Notes: generated from the sequence alone by a model not told the origin. Positions 24,395-33,851 are shown, counted from the stretch's first letter. The stretch: DNA of 64,000 bases from DASPSM01 sp036008465 (GCA_036008465.1 DASYNP010000172.1:8726-72725), one strand, 5' to 3'. Program-made: numbers and translations.

Positions 24395-24883
24395 ATGCGC
24401 AGCTGCTTATTGCTGGTCGGATGCGTTGGCTTGGCTCTTGGTGCCGGATGCAATTCCGGGAACCAGGCCTATCACGAGGTGCCGAAAGGCGCCCGCGTCA
24501 AAGATCAGCCTCACGAGCACGAGCACGGTCCGCATGGCGGACACCTGGTGGAATTGGGCGAGGAGGAGTACCACGCTGAGGTCGTCTTCGATCCGAAGTC
24601 TTCAAAAATCACGCTTTATGTGCTCGACTCGAGTGCCAAGAAATCGGCTCCGATCGACGCCAAGGAGATCAAACTGGAACTGACGATTGGCGGTCAACCC
24701 AAGTCATTTGCCGCCAAGCCAGTTGCGGATAAGGATGATCCCCCCAACAAGTCTTCCCGGTTCGAGGTGGCCGACAATCCCGAGATCAAAGCCAACATCA
24801 AAGACGAAGAGGACTTGAAGGGCGGCGTGACGGTGGCGATTGGGGGTAAAACCTATTCGGGCAAAATTGTGCACGAGCATTGA
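24395..24883 (+). CDS. Histidine-rich lipoprotein
   Basis: A 162-residue exported lipoprotein with a lipobox at ALGAGC (Cys19). Directly after the signal comes a His cluster, QPHEHEHGPHGGHLVELGEEEYHAEVVFD, likely to bind a transition metal. The rest is a beta-rich domain (KITLYVLDSS, IKLELTIGG) ending in HEH. Proteins of this form are common in planctomycetes and sometimes associated with metal efflux, but no transporter is beside it. It overlaps the possible TTG start of the DUF2752 gene by a few bases, suggesting co-transcription. Confidence 0.82.
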   Translation: MRSCLLLVGCVGLALGAGCNSGNQAYHEVPKGARVKDQPHEHEHGPHGGHLVELGEEEYHAEVVFDPKSSKITLYVLDSSAKKSAPIDAKEIKLELTIGGQPKSFAAKPVADKDDPPNKSSRFEVADNPEIKANIKDEEDLKGGVTVAIGGKTYSGKIVHEH

Positions 24884-24927
24884 TCGGGCGAGGGCTGATC
24901 GGGACTGCGTTGATTCGGACTGTCAGA

Positions 24928-25437
24928 ATGCTCTTGCCGCCCATCGCGAAAACGGATATCAAGCCGCCTTCTCTTTCCCCTCCCAAATCCCCATCGATTA
25001 TTCCCGATCCTGAGCCGCCTGGATTTCCACTCCGTCGGCGGGGCCGTGCCCTGCTGAGCGTAGTGAGTCTGGGGCTGATTGCGGGTTTTTGTCTTGCCGC
25101 AACGCTTCAGCCGGATCCGCGCGGTTTTGGAACCCATCGTCAACTGGGCCTGCCTCCGTGCACCGTCCGCCTCCTGTTCGGAATTCCTTGTCCGAGTTGC
25201 GGCATGACGACCAGCTTTGCCCACCTCATGCGTGGACAGCTCCCGGAAGCATTCCGTGCCAACGCGGCCGGTTTGCTCTTGGGATTGGTCTGTGCGGCGC
25301 TCGTTCCCTGGTGCTGGTTGAGTGTTTTTTACGCACGCACATGCTGGATCCAGAGACCCGGTGTGGCGGCAATCGCGCTCTTAGGCAGCATCTCGGCACT
25401 GGCCCTCCTTCAATGGATCATTCGCCTGTTCGTCTGA
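24928..25437 (+). CDS. DUF2752 membrane protein
   Basis: A 169-residue integral membrane protein with three transmembrane segments. It has the DUF2752 hallmark: a Cys after the first loop (LPPCTVRLLFG) and IPCPSCGMTTSFAHL, whose CPxC could be redox-active or metal-binding. The family's function is unknown. I use the ATG at 24928; a TTG at 24880 overlapping the previous stop is an alternative that adds a weakly hydrophobic N-terminus. A Pro/Ser-rich cytoplasmic segment precedes helix 1. Downstream, 25438-25644 holds no gene that I can see. Confidence 0.85.
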   Translation: MLLPPIAKTDIKPPSLSPPKSPSIIPDPEPPGFPLRRRGRALLSVVSLGLIAGFCLAATLQPDPRGFGTHRQLGLPPCTVRLLFGIPCPSCGMTTSFAHLMRGQLPEAFRANAAGLLLGLVCAALVPWCWLSVFYARTCWIQRPGVAAIALLGSISALALLQWIIRLFV

Positions 25438-25644
25438 CCGTCGTTCGGCGTTTAGACTGCTCATCATCCTCGCTCTCTTCCCGCTAAATCCCATCCCCTT
25501 CCGATTCCCGTCCGCTCGAACAACATCTTCCTGTCTTCCTCCCTCAATCCGACCTTGCGATTCCCTGCGACGCCACATATCGGCTGATGGCTGAAGGCCG
25601 GGGTCGTCCCGCGCCCACCGCAATTCCAAAAAGCGATAACCACT

Positions 25645-26352
25645 ATGGCCCCAACCCCGCGAAGCGAATCGCCCGTCAGCCGAAGCCGGCTCTTTCGCGA
25701 TTCCCGATCATGGCTCTGTCTGGCCGCGATGTTACTCTCGCTGTCGGGGTGCTCGCTCGTCGTGATGACCGGAAAAATGCTGCTCGGCGACTTGAAACAG
25801 AATTCTCAGTTTCATGACGCGACCCACATCGATCTCGCCAAAGCCAACGCCAAGGTGCTCGTGCTCTGCTCGGGCAACGAAACAATCCGAGCCGATTATG
25901 CGGCCGTCGAGTTCGACATTCTGGAAGGGTTGATCCACAGGCTGAGGGCCCATGAAATCACCAAGATCGTGAGCCCCAACGCCGTTGCCGGCTGGATCGA
26001 CGAACATGGCGGGCGTTTCGACGATCTGCAGCCCATCGCCGAACACTTCAAGGCCGAATATGTGATTCACATCGAACTCTCGAAGTTCAACTGTCAGGAA
26101 GAAAACAGCCCCAACATGTTGCGGGGACAGGCCGAGGGTCGCGTACACGCCTACAAGCTCGACGGCACCGGCGCCGAAAAGCGGCTCGTGGAAGTGATGA
26201 GTTCTGATTTCAATGCCAAGTATCCCCAAGGGAATCCGATCTCGATCGATAAGAAATCGGCGAAAAACTTCCAGCAGGAATTCATCGACCGCGTGTGTCT
26301 GCAATTGTCGCTGATCTTCTATGACCACTCACGCTCCGAGGAGATGCAGTGA
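25645..26352 (+). CDS. Lipoprotein of a tandem paralogous pair (first)
   Basis: Not a named family. The 235-residue product has a basic n-region, a hydrophobic stretch and lipobox LSLSGC (Cys36). The mature part has alternating strands and helices: AKVLVLCSGNETIRADYAAVEFDI, then VSPNAVAGWIDEHGGRFDDLQPIAEHFKAEYVIHIEL and a C-terminal helix. The pattern (a short-lived loop 'VxxWIDxH' and 'AxxIxxxYVIHIEL') is shared with the next gene, so the two are paralogues. The fold recalls CsgG/LpoB-type outer-membrane lipoproteins, which is only an inference. Its stop overlaps the next start (GTGA), so translation is coupled. Confidence 0.8.
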   Translation: MAPTPRSESPVSRSRLFRDSRSWLCLAAMLLSLSGCSLVVMTGKMLLGDLKQNSQFHDATHIDLAKANAKVLVLCSGNETIRADYAAVEFDILEGLIHRLRAHEITKIVSPNAVAGWIDEHGGRFDDLQPIAEHFKAEYVIHIELSKFNCQEENSPNMLRGQAEGRVHAYKLDGTGAEKRLVEVMSSDFNAKYPQGNPISIDKKSAKNFQQEFIDRVCLQLSLIFYDHSRSEEMQ

Positions 26353-27131
26353 TCCCCGGCCAGGACCCCATCGATCGTCGGCCCTCACAGGGCCTGCCAG
26401 GCAGATTCGTGTCGCGGGATCAAGCCATCACAACCGTGACGGCGACCCGTTTGAACAAACCGCTGCGCGGGGAAATCGGCCGCGTCCGATTGGCGCTGCT
26501 GGTGGTCGGGCTTCTGTCGCTCTTGGGTTCGGGGTGCAATGCAATCGTGTTGGCCGGTCTGCTCTTGGCCGGCCCCCCCACCATCGAGCCCGATTACGAC
26601 AAAATGACCAAGAAGTCGCTTCGCGACAAAGACGTCAAAGTGGCAGTCGTCTGCTTTGCGCCCGACGAGGTCCGACTCAACTTCATCGACGTCGACAAGG
26701 ACATCGCCAAATACTGCGCTCATCAACTGAACCAACACCACATCCCAGTCATCAATCCGGACCGGATTCAGGAATGGCTCGACAAACACGAGGACTGGGA
26801 TAAACCGGAGGAGATCGGCGAGGCGACGAAGGCCACCCACATCATTCTCGTGGATGTGCACAAGTACAACCTGTTCGAGGAGAACACGCACGAGCTTTAC
26901 AAGGGCCGCGCAGAATTGTTGATCAGCGTCTTCGAGATGCAAAAGGATGGCAGCACCGAAAAGGTCTACACCAAGGAAGTGACCTGCCAGTATCCGCTCG
27001 AGACGCCGCGCGAGACCTCTGAGATCAGCTACGACCGCTTTCGTCGCGAATACCTCGGCCGTCTAAGCGAAGAGGTCGGACGGCTGTTCTACTCGCACGA
27101 GAACGGCGACGACATGCGCGACGTGATTTAG
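26349..27131 (+). CDS. Lipoprotein of a tandem paralogous pair (second)
   Basis: A 260-residue lipoprotein starting at GTG 26349, overlapping the preceding stop by 3 bases. After a 45-residue cytoplasmic-looking N-terminus comes a hydrophobic segment with lipobox LGSGC (Cys about 57). The mature part parallels the upstream protein: VKVAVVCFAPDEVRLNFIDVDKDIA, INPDRIQEWLDKHEDWDKPEEIGEATKATHIILVDVHKYNLFEENTHELYKGRAE and a C-terminal FRREYLGRLSEEVGRLFYSHENGDDM. Both end in a similar F-Y-x-H segment followed by D/E-M. Function unknown; a shared complex in the envelope is plausible. The true start may be a later codon nearer the signal peptide. Confidence 0.8.
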   Translation: MIPGQDPIDRRPSQGLPGRFVSRDQAITTVTATRLNKPLRGEIGRVRLALLVVGLLSLLGSGCNAIVLAGLLLAGPPTIEPDYDKMTKKSLRDKDVKVAVVCFAPDEVRLNFIDVDKDIAKYCAHQLNQHHIPVINPDRIQEWLDKHEDWDKPEEIGEATKATHIILVDVHKYNLFEENTHELYKGRAELLISVFEMQKDGSTEKVYTKEVTCQYPLETPRETSEISYDRFRREYLGRLSEEVGRLFYSHENGDDMRDVI

Positions 27132-27379
27132 CATGCCGGGGCGCGTGATCCCTCTGCCCCCACGAGTTGCCGTCACGATCTCGCTGCCTTTCATCGGACC
27201 TCGACCCACTTGCCGGGCGTCTGTTGGAAGCTTCGAGCGCAGAGCAGACGACCGACGACGCGTCTAGCGACTCCCACGATTGAGCCGGTTCGAGATAGGC
27301 CTTAATTTAGATCCGTAGGCCAACGGTCCCGCGCCGCCACAGTCCTTACGTAATCTTTCTCCGGGAGTCCAACTCGAAC

Positions 27380-29188
27380 ATGCAGGCCGCAGAACAGCCG
27401 CGCGCGTCGGAACCCGAAGCAGGGGGGGCTCGCGGGATCAGTCTGACGGTCGTGTTGGTGCTGTTTCTCGCCGCAGTCGCGATCGTCAATCCGTTTCGCG
27501 AGATGCCCTACGACGACGATTGGGCGTTTTCCGAAACGGTCAAGCACTTTCTCGACACCGGTCAGTATCGCCTCAACGAATGGCTCGCCCCAAACATGCC
27601 GTTTCAAACGATGTGGGGAGCCCTGTTCTGTCTGCCCTTCGGGTACTCGTTCAGTGCGCTGCGGATCTCAACGATCGTGATGTCGGTGCTCGGTCTCGTG
27701 GCCTTTCGCGCGTTAGCGCTCGAGCACGGACTGACTCGAAGCGCGGCGAATCTTGTCACATTCTGCCTGGCTTCGTCGCCACTGGTGTTCAAGCTTTCGC
27801 TCACCTATCTCTCTGACGTCCCCTTCCTGGCGATGACGATTGTCTCGCTTCTGTTGTACACGCGGGCCTTGCGCACCGAGCGACGGATTGGATGGTTGGC
27901 TGCCTCGGTGGCCGCGTCGGCGACGATCTTCATTCGGCAGTTCGGCATTGCAATCCTCGGCGGTCTGGCCCTGGTCTGGCTTTGGGACCGGCGACGATTC
28001 GCGCGACTCGGGCAGTACGGTGTCGGCACGCTGCTGCCGACGATCTCCACGCTCTGGCAGCTGCAACAGGGATGGAATTACTCCAATTGGGCGCAAACGT
28101 TGCTTTTGCACCGTCAAAAGGCGTTCTTCTGGGGCGGCGGCTTCCTCAAGGGATTGCCCTGGCGAATCCCCGTGCTGGTCGAGTACATCGCCTGGTTTCT
28201 GCTGCCGGTCGCCCTTGTTGCGGCTCTGGCTGTTTGGCGCTTGCTACGATCCAACTCGTTCAGCTTGGATTTCCAAACTGAACCCACCGCGAGCTTCGGC
28301 CCGCCCCGGTCGCGAGTCAGGCTCCTGGCAGCGCTCTTCGGCTGGCTGATTTTGCTCCTCGCGAGCGTCGCCTACGGAGCATGGGTGCTCGGCGTCCCCT
28401 GGTTAATGCCCTATCTCCCTTGGTTTTTTGAGATCCTGAAGCTCTTGGGACTGAAGGCAGAGCTGCCCGCGACGTTGCTGACGATTGCCGGCGGCGTGCT
28501 GTTCGCCCACTTCTTCGCCCGCCGCTACCTCGTCGCCGCCAATCGTCCGCGGCTCGAACAAGGCCTGTTGGACGCGGCGACGTTCGTATCGCTCCTCATG
28601 GCGCTGGTCTTCTTCGTGTTCGGCGACAAGGACGTGCTGATCTTTCTTCCCCTTGGCGCGATCGCGGTCGCTAAGCAGGCAGAGCAGGTGCTCTGGAAAC
28701 ACCGGCTGGCGGTCTTTACGGGTTGCTTGCTGCTCCTGGCGGGAACGGCTGTCTGGACCCGGGAAGATCTTTGCCGCAACCAGGCCGTCTGGACGTTGGC
28801 TGCGCGGCTGGAGGCCGGCGGCGTGCCCAGCGAAAGGATCTTCGCGGGCTGGGAATGGTACGGCTATCATCACTTCGAGGATTACGCCCGCATCGTTCCG
28901 CCGCTCGAGACGACCGAGTTTGCAGATTTTTTCGGCCCCTGGATGGAACGGCAAAAGGCCCAGGCCGATTACCTCATCGTGCACGACCCGAATGCCCCTG
29001 CCGGCGAGCACCACAAAGTCGTCGATCAATTCCAGTATTTCAGTGTCTTCAGCCGGGGCGTCGAGACCTTTTATGCGGTCGAGCGACCTGGGAGCGCTAG
29101 GCCACAGCGGGGACCGGCGGGCGGGCCGGCGAGGGTTAGCCGAACGTTGACGCTTGCGACAGATCGGTCAGGTCAAAGAACTCAATGA
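27380..29188 (+). CDS. GT39-like membrane glycosyltransferase
   Basis: A 602-residue polytopic membrane protein (about 11-12 hydrophobic segments) of the dolichyl/undecaprenyl-phosphate sugar transferase superfamily (PMT/ArnT-like GT-C fold). The first periplasmic loop contains PYDDDWAFSETVKHFLDTGQY, with the acidic DD pair required for catalysis in this fold. The soluble C-terminal region after the last helix is about 140 residues. It probably transfers a lipid-linked sugar to a glycan or protein outside the membrane. It converges with two further glycosyltransferases at 29238-32398. Confidence 0.85.
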   Translation: MQAAEQPRASEPEAGGARGISLTVVLVLFLAAVAIVNPFREMPYDDDWAFSETVKHFLDTGQYRLNEWLAPNMPFQTMWGALFCLPFGYSFSALRISTIVMSVLGLVAFRALALEHGLTRSAANLVTFCLASSPLVFKLSLTYLSDVPFLAMTIVSLLLYTRALRTERRIGWLAASVAASATIFIRQFGIAILGGLALVWLWDRRRFARLGQYGVGTLLPTISTLWQLQQGWNYSNWAQTLLLHRQKAFFWGGGFLKGLPWRIPVLVEYIAWFLLPVALVAALAVWRLLRSNSFSLDFQTEPTASFGPPRSRVRLLAALFGWLILLLASVAYGAWVLGVPWLMPYLPWFFEILKLLGLKAELPATLLTIAGGVLFAHFFARRYLVAANRPRLEQGLLDAATFVSLLMALVFFVFGDKDVLIFLPLGAIAVAKQAEQVLWKHRLAVFTGCLLLLAGTAVWTREDLCRNQAVWTLAARLEAGGVPSERIFAGWEWYGYHHFEDYARIVPPLETTEFADFFGPWMERQKAQADYLIVHDPNAPAGEHHKVVDQFQYFSVFSRGVETFYAVERPGSARPQRGPAGGPARVSRTLTLATDRSGQRTQ

Positions 29189-29237
29189 AGTCGGCCACGG
29201 AAGCGCATTCCCGCGCCGGCGCGAATGGCGGGCTACT

Positions 29238-30371
29238 CTACAAAAGCTTCTCGACGAGTGTGACCAATTCGGCCATCCGGCTGCGGTAGGTGTGATCGCG
29301 GAGCGTGCGGGCCTGGCCGGCTTTTGCGATCCGGGCTCGTTCGTCTTCGTGCTCAAGCAAGTGACGGATCTTCTCCACGCATTCCTGCGGGGTCCGATAG
29401 GCGCCGACCTCAGCAGCCGGCTCGAACATCTCGGGCAGGTTCTGTTTCCAGTCGGTTACCAGGAGTGTGCCGACGCCCGTCGTCTCGTAGAGTCGCATGT
29501 TGTTGGCGTACGAGCCGGATAACTCGATGTGATAGTTGACCGAAATTCGCGAGCGGGCCAGCACCCGATACATCTGGATGCCCCAAGCCGGGCCGCGATA
29601 GACCTTGCGGATGGGCGATTCGGACGGAAGCGAGTCGACTCCTTGGCCCCAGACCTGAATCGGCACCTCGCGGCAGAGCTGTTCCAGCCACGCCTGGCGG
29701 CCTGGGTGGTGCGCGGAAAGACTGCCGACAAAGGACACGTCCACTGTCGGCGCGGGAGTCGGCCGGAGAGACTCTTTTAGGCTGGCGAGGACCGATGGAT
29801 CGAACGCCAGGCGAAACGGCTCGGCCCGCAGGCCCGCGGCACGAAACCGTTCGACGAAGTTCGGCAGCGATGAGAGCATCAGATCGAAGGGACCGAGGTC
29901 GATGTCCTCCGCCAAGGGCGCGGCGATCTGGCCCACGAGCACCCGATAGTGACTCCGCATCGATGTCCAGAACTTCGTCGGAAAGTCGCTCAACGAATGC
30001 GTCAGCAAGACGTCCGGGCGGAAGTCCTCGATCTGTGCGCGCAAGATGGCGGCCATCCATTCGCTGCGATCGAGAACCAACCACGGAACTACGCCGCGGC
30101 GCAAGACGACGCGCGGCAACGGCCAGGAAGCGATCTTGACCCCGTGCTCTCGCGCCCAAGCTTCCTGCAGGAAGCGGTTGTTGATGAAGACCTCGGCCGC
30201 CGTGTGCCCGAGCTCGGCCAGGTTCCGCGGGTAGAAGTCGGACACGCCAAACAGGCTGTCGATCCGCGCCTGCATCTGCTGTTGGTAAGAGGCCCGCTCG
30301 AGCCCGCTCCCGGAATAAAGCTTGTCGAGAAAATCGGGATAGTCGGCGTTAACGATCAAAAATCGCGTCAT
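29238..30371 (-). CDS. CgeB-like glycosyltransferase
   Basis: A 377-residue cytoplasmic GT-B-type transferase resembling CgeB/DUF3880 proteins. N-terminal half: FLIVNADYPDFLDKLYSG, PDVLLTHSLSDFP. C-terminal half: VDVSFVGSLSAHHPGRQAWLEQLC, then VYRGPAWGIQMYRVLARSRISVNYHIELSGSYANNMRLYETTGVGTLLVTDWKQNLPEMF, the typical donor-binding region with a Glu (RLYET). Its start overlaps the stop of the upstream capsule-type transferase by 4 bases (ATGA), so they are co-translated and probably act on the same surface glycan. Confidence 0.87.
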   Translation of the reverse strand: MTRFLIVNADYPDFLDKLYSGSGLERASYQQQMQARIDSLFGVSDFYPRNLAELGHTAAEVFINNRFLQEAWAREHGVKIASWPLPRVVLRRGVVPWLVLDRSEWMAAILRAQIEDFRPDVLLTHSLSDFPTKFWTSMRSHYRVLVGQIAAPLAEDIDLGPFDLMLSSLPNFVERFRAAGLRAEPFRLAFDPSVLASLKESLRPTPAPTVDVSFVGSLSAHHPGRQAWLEQLCREVPIQVWGQGVDSLPSESPIRKVYRGPAWGIQMYRVLARSRISVNYHIELSGSYANNMRLYETTGVGTLLVTDWKQNLPEMFEPAAEVGAYRTPQECVEKIRHLLEHEDERARIAKAGQARTLRDHTYRSRMAELVTLVEKLL

Positions 30372-32398
30372 CGCCGCGCACCGGCGTCGAGACGTGCCTC
30401 CCGCTCACAGCAGAGAGGTCCGAGGCGCGCGACCATCGGCGAATACCGGTGATACGTGCGCCCCGCGTCATTGTAGACGACATGATCCGAATCCAAGACG
30501 AGTACTCGGCCGTCGAGTTCCGCGCCCGAACCGCTGTCGACGTCGGTGTTCTCATGCAATGTTCCACGCACAGTCAGCGGTGCATCATGCGGCGGATCTT
30601 CGCCCGTCATCAGAAAATGAATGATGCGCCGCAGCTGTCGCGAAAGTTCGGCCGCCTCGCGCTCGCCGATGTGCGGAGTCTGGGCGGCCCGGAGCCGCTC
30701 GATGTTCACGTCACACACGTCCTTGCCCTGGATCAGAATCTGTTCGAGCGCGGCCGCCTCGCGGGGCGTCTTGTATTTCGGCAGACTGGCAAAGTTGCTC
30801 GCGGGAACGACGTCGGAGAAATCGAGTGTGGCTCCGAAGATGCTCAGAGCGTACCAGCGAAATGCCCGGGCGATCTGCGCAGCCGTGACTGGGCGGTCCA
30901 CAAGTTCGCGCACCTTTTCGAAGTACGCTGCGGATGTCGGCGCCCACTCGAGAAAATCGTCTTCCGCAATCGCGGCGATCGCCCCGTTGAAGGCCACCAG
31001 CACCGGCATGCCGAGCCGGGCCAGCTCCAGTCCGATTGTGCTCCAACTCGTCAGCGCAAGGTCGGCCGCTTCTCCCAAGTCGTAGCTTGAAACGGGCTCC
31101 TGCGGCCACACAAACCGACAATTCGGGAAGGGCTCGGAGAACGCCCGCTTCAACTTCGCCAGATGCTGCGAGACGACCGACTCGCGCTTGTTGGCGCCTT
31201 CGCGGGGGTGGATCCGCACGACGAGCTGCAAGTCGTCGCTCTGGGCTACGTAACGCACGAGGGCGCTCAGCCAGTCGATCTGATCGCGAAACGGCTGCGG
31301 ACGATCGGGGATCTTGGTGTCGGTCGCGTTCATTACCATCTGCGACGCGAGCATTTCATCCAGGCTGCTCGTGTAAGCGACGAGGAGTCGCCGCTCGGTC
31401 GAGAGACCCAGGCGGCTGCGCACGTCGGTTTGCTCGACGGTTTTCCCAGGCGAATAGATGAACGATCCCGCTCCCCGCAGTCGCACCAGCAAATCGTCGC
31501 CCACTTCACGGACGACCGCCGGCTCGAGAGATAAATCGCGGCACGCGGGCCACTGCGACAAGAGGCGGTAGGCGATCGGTTTGTAGACGTTGGACAAGGT
31601 CAGGTAACGGCTCAGATCGACGTTGCGATGACCGGGAAACGCGAGGCAATAGCAGGGCGCGCCGTGCTTGCGCGCTGCGGCCCGCGCCCCCATCAGAAGC
31701 GAGTAGTCGTTCACATGCACGACCCGGCTGATCCCGAACTCCTGACAGCATCGGTCGACCAACAAATAACTCAAGAGGCAACTTCGCAGATAGTGCCGCC
31801 AGCCGGCGCGGTCGCTCTCGGTCATTTCGGCGAAGTCAGAAATCTTTCGACCGAGCACGACGTCCATCAGGCTGAGCTTGCCAAAAAGAACGCCGTCGAA
31901 CTCGAAATTCGCCAGGTCTGCGGCCGCGTTTGCCAACGCCTGTTCGATCCGTTGCCGCATGGCCGGCGTGACGAGCGACCGCAGGTCGACTGTCGGCAGC
32001 CCGTACTCGCCGAGCATCGATAGCGAGTTATCAGCGCAGCGAAGGCAGCTTTCGAGTTTTTGCTCGTCCGTGGCTTCGTACGGCAACCCGTGCATGTCCA
32101 TGACGGGGCACCGCTCGAACAACCGGTAGCAACGGGCGAAGACGACCCGATGTCCTCGCTCCAACAGCGTGCGGCCCACCACGGCGGCCTGGGCCAGCAT
32201 GGGCGTCACGCCCGCATAGGGAACGAAGAACAGAGTCGCGCCGGTCAACACTTCGCGATTAGGCGTCGCCGGGATACGCTCGATTTCGCGAGCCACGACA
32301 CGCCGGCGCAGCGCCCAGCCGACGTTATTCTTGGCCTGGCGTGCCCGGTCGCGGACGGATCGTAACAGTCGACGCATCGAGATTGAGACGTGTTCCAA
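30368..32398 (-). CDS. Capsule-type glycosyltransferase, long
   Basis: A 676-residue cytoplasmic protein. Residues 50-110 have a GT-B N-terminal form (ATLFFVPYAGVTPMLAQAAVVGRTLLERGHRVVF). Two-thirds along comes a capsule-export/Kdo-transferase-like C-terminal domain: LQLVVRIHPREGANKRESV, then FVWPQEPVSSYDLGEAADLALTSWSTIGLELARLGMPVLVAF, matching nucleotide-sugar site patterns of PF05159-type proteins. It is followed by about 160 residues that I cannot assign. It is the first gene of a pair with the CgeB-like transferase. Specific sugar unknown. Confidence 0.8.
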   Translation of the reverse strand: MEHVSISMRRLLRSVRDRARQAKNNVGWALRRRVVAREIERIPATPNREVLTGATLFFVPYAGVTPMLAQAAVVGRTLLERGHRVVFARCYRLFERCPVMDMHGLPYEATDEQKLESCLRCADNSLSMLGEYGLPTVDLRSLVTPAMRQRIEQALANAAADLANFEFDGVLFGKLSLMDVVLGRKISDFAEMTESDRAGWRHYLRSCLLSYLLVDRCCQEFGISRVVHVNDYSLLMGARAAARKHGAPCYCLAFPGHRNVDLSRYLTLSNVYKPIAYRLLSQWPACRDLSLEPAVVREVGDDLLVRLRGAGSFIYSPGKTVEQTDVRSRLGLSTERRLLVAYTSSLDEMLASQMVMNATDTKIPDRPQPFRDQIDWLSALVRYVAQSDDLQLVVRIHPREGANKRESVVSQHLAKLKRAFSEPFPNCRFVWPQEPVSSYDLGEAADLALTSWSTIGLELARLGMPVLVAFNGAIAAIAEDDFLEWAPTSAAYFEKVRELVDRPVTAAQIARAFRWYALSIFGATLDFSDVVPASNFASLPKYKTPREAAALEQILIQGKDVCDVNIERLRAAQTPHIGEREAAELSRQLRRIIHFLMTGEDPPHDAPLTVRGTLHENTDVDSGSGAELDGRVLVLDSDHVVYNDAGRTYHRYSPMVARLGPLCCEREARLDAGARR

Positions 32399-32490
32399 GC
32401 GAAGAAGCGCGGCGAATTCCAGCCCCTCATCTTAGTAGGACAGCCAAGCGCCGTCGAATTGGGCGAGGGGCAGTCGCAAGATCTGGCGAG

Positions 32491-32505
32491 TCCGCCGAAG
32501 GCGGA
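32491..32505 (-). terminator. Short hairpin after the cysteine hydrolase gene
   Basis: TCCGCC and GGCGGA pair around a GAA loop at 32491-32505. Beside it GTAAGC (32508-32513) pairs with GCTTAC (32529-32534), the latter overlapping the hydrolase stop. These two adjacent hairpins lie in the 132-bp gap between same-strand genes and could end the upstream transcript; no clear T-run is present. Confidence 0.35.
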
Positions 32506-32530
32506 GTGTAAGCCCGCCGGTTCTTTTAGC

Positions 32531-33718
32531 TTACCGTCGCGCCTGCGCACCTCCCTCAAACCGGATCCACGAACACTGCGTAATCAATTGATTGAGCGAC
32601 GCGAACGAAATGTGGGCATTGGTGGCGTGGCTTGGCGTGTCGTTGGCGGGAAATGTCGCCAGCGTGGCGTCGCCGACCAGAAAGACGTTGAAGTCCTTGG
32701 AAAGATTCTCGTACCCGGCCGTCGTCTTACAGTAGCACATGTCGGTCGCATAGCCGGTCAGGAGCACGTGCCGCACGCCCAGGCGTTTCAGGAAATCGCG
32801 GAGCAGCGGATAACCGTCCTCATCGTAATAGACGACGTCATTCGGAAAGACTTCGACGTCCTTGGTCACTGGGATTGGCAGGTCCCAAAAGCCCGCGTTG
32901 TTGTAGCGGGCACCGGCGTCCAGCCCCGGGAACTGCTGAAAGTAGTCACGCACCGGATGGTCGTCCGAAAGGGTGATGTCCGACGGTAGCGGTTCGCCCT
33001 TGTAGTGGAAGCGATTGAGCACCTCGGTCAATTCCCAGTGCCCCTGGGCTCGCTCGGCCGGAGTCGGCGTATGTCGGATGCTGCGATAGATCTTCGCCTG
33101 CACCGGATATTCATGACCCCGCAAACTGAACAGCACCTGGGCGACATGGCCCCGTAGTCGCTTGAGGAGCGGATCGATCACCGTCCGCGTGTGCCGACCC
33201 GCGAGATGATTTTTGTCGGGAGTGCAAAAATCGCAGACTCCCGCCGGCTCGGGGCTTTGCCAACCTTGTCCATCATCGATGCCCCACGGATGCACCATGA
33301 TGACCGCCGTGTGATCTGCCCGAATGCGGTTCGGCATTTCGATAATGCCCCGCGCGTTGTAGCTGAATCTCCAAGCCCGCACGGACAGATCGGCCCCCGG
33401 CTCGTCGACGAGCACCGGTGCTTCGAACCGGGTCTTTTCGATGACCGGCTGCACAAACTCGGGATAGTCTGCCAGCAGCGGTGGGGCATTCGCGATCGGC
33501 GTCAGTCGGTTCTGATAAACCCGCCTGCCCCTCGACTCCGCCTGCTGTCCCGATCCGGAGGCGAAGGCGACGTTTGTCTCTACCTGCGAAGCAGCCGGTG
33601 TGAACAGGCCGATCGCCCAACGAAAGCCGACTTCAAGCCCGCCGGTCAGCAGCGAGACCCACAAGACGATCTCAATCGCCGCAGTAAAGACCGCGATTCC
33701 TTGACGTTTTGGAAACAT
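32531..33718 (-). CDS. Membrane-anchored cysteine hydrolase (isochorismatase-like)
   Basis: A 395-residue protein starting at ATG 33718, with GGAG 8 bases upstream. It has an N-terminal transmembrane anchor (about 8-35, FTAAIEIVLWVSLLTGG) and an extracytoplasmic isochorismatase-like fold: HTAVIMVHPWGIDDGQGW with the general-base Asp, a middle segment (LKRLRGHVAQVLF), and VRHVLLTGYATDMCYCKTTAGYENL carrying the nucleophilic Cys (MCYC region). Relatives hydrolyse amides or esters; a membrane-anchored version is less common. A longer frame upstream overlaps the divergent gene and is unlikely. Confidence 0.8.
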   Translation of the reverse strand: MFPKRQGIAVFTAAIEIVLWVSLLTGGLEVGFRWAIGLFTPAASQVETNVAFASGSGQQAESRGRRVYQNRLTPIANAPPLLADYPEFVQPVIEKTRFEAPVLVDEPGADLSVRAWRFSYNARGIIEMPNRIRADHTAVIMVHPWGIDDGQGWQSPEPAGVCDFCTPDKNHLAGRHTRTVIDPLLKRLRGHVAQVLFSLRGHEYPVQAKIYRSIRHTPTPAERAQGHWELTEVLNRFHYKGEPLPSDITLSDDHPVRDYFQQFPGLDAGARYNNAGFWDLPIPVTKDVEVFPNDVVYYDEDGYPLLRDFLKRLGVRHVLLTGYATDMCYCKTTAGYENLSKDFNVFLVGDATLATFPANDTPSHATNAHISFASLNQLITQCSWIRFEGGAQARR

Positions 33719-33851
33719 CGTCTCGACTCCGCGAGGATCGTCGCTTGGACGAGAGGTCGAATTTACCACTCCTCCAAAATAAGTGACCGGGTTCGGTTCT
33801 GGAACATCGGAGATGTCGATTCGGAGCGTCTGGTTACCGGTCGACAATCGG

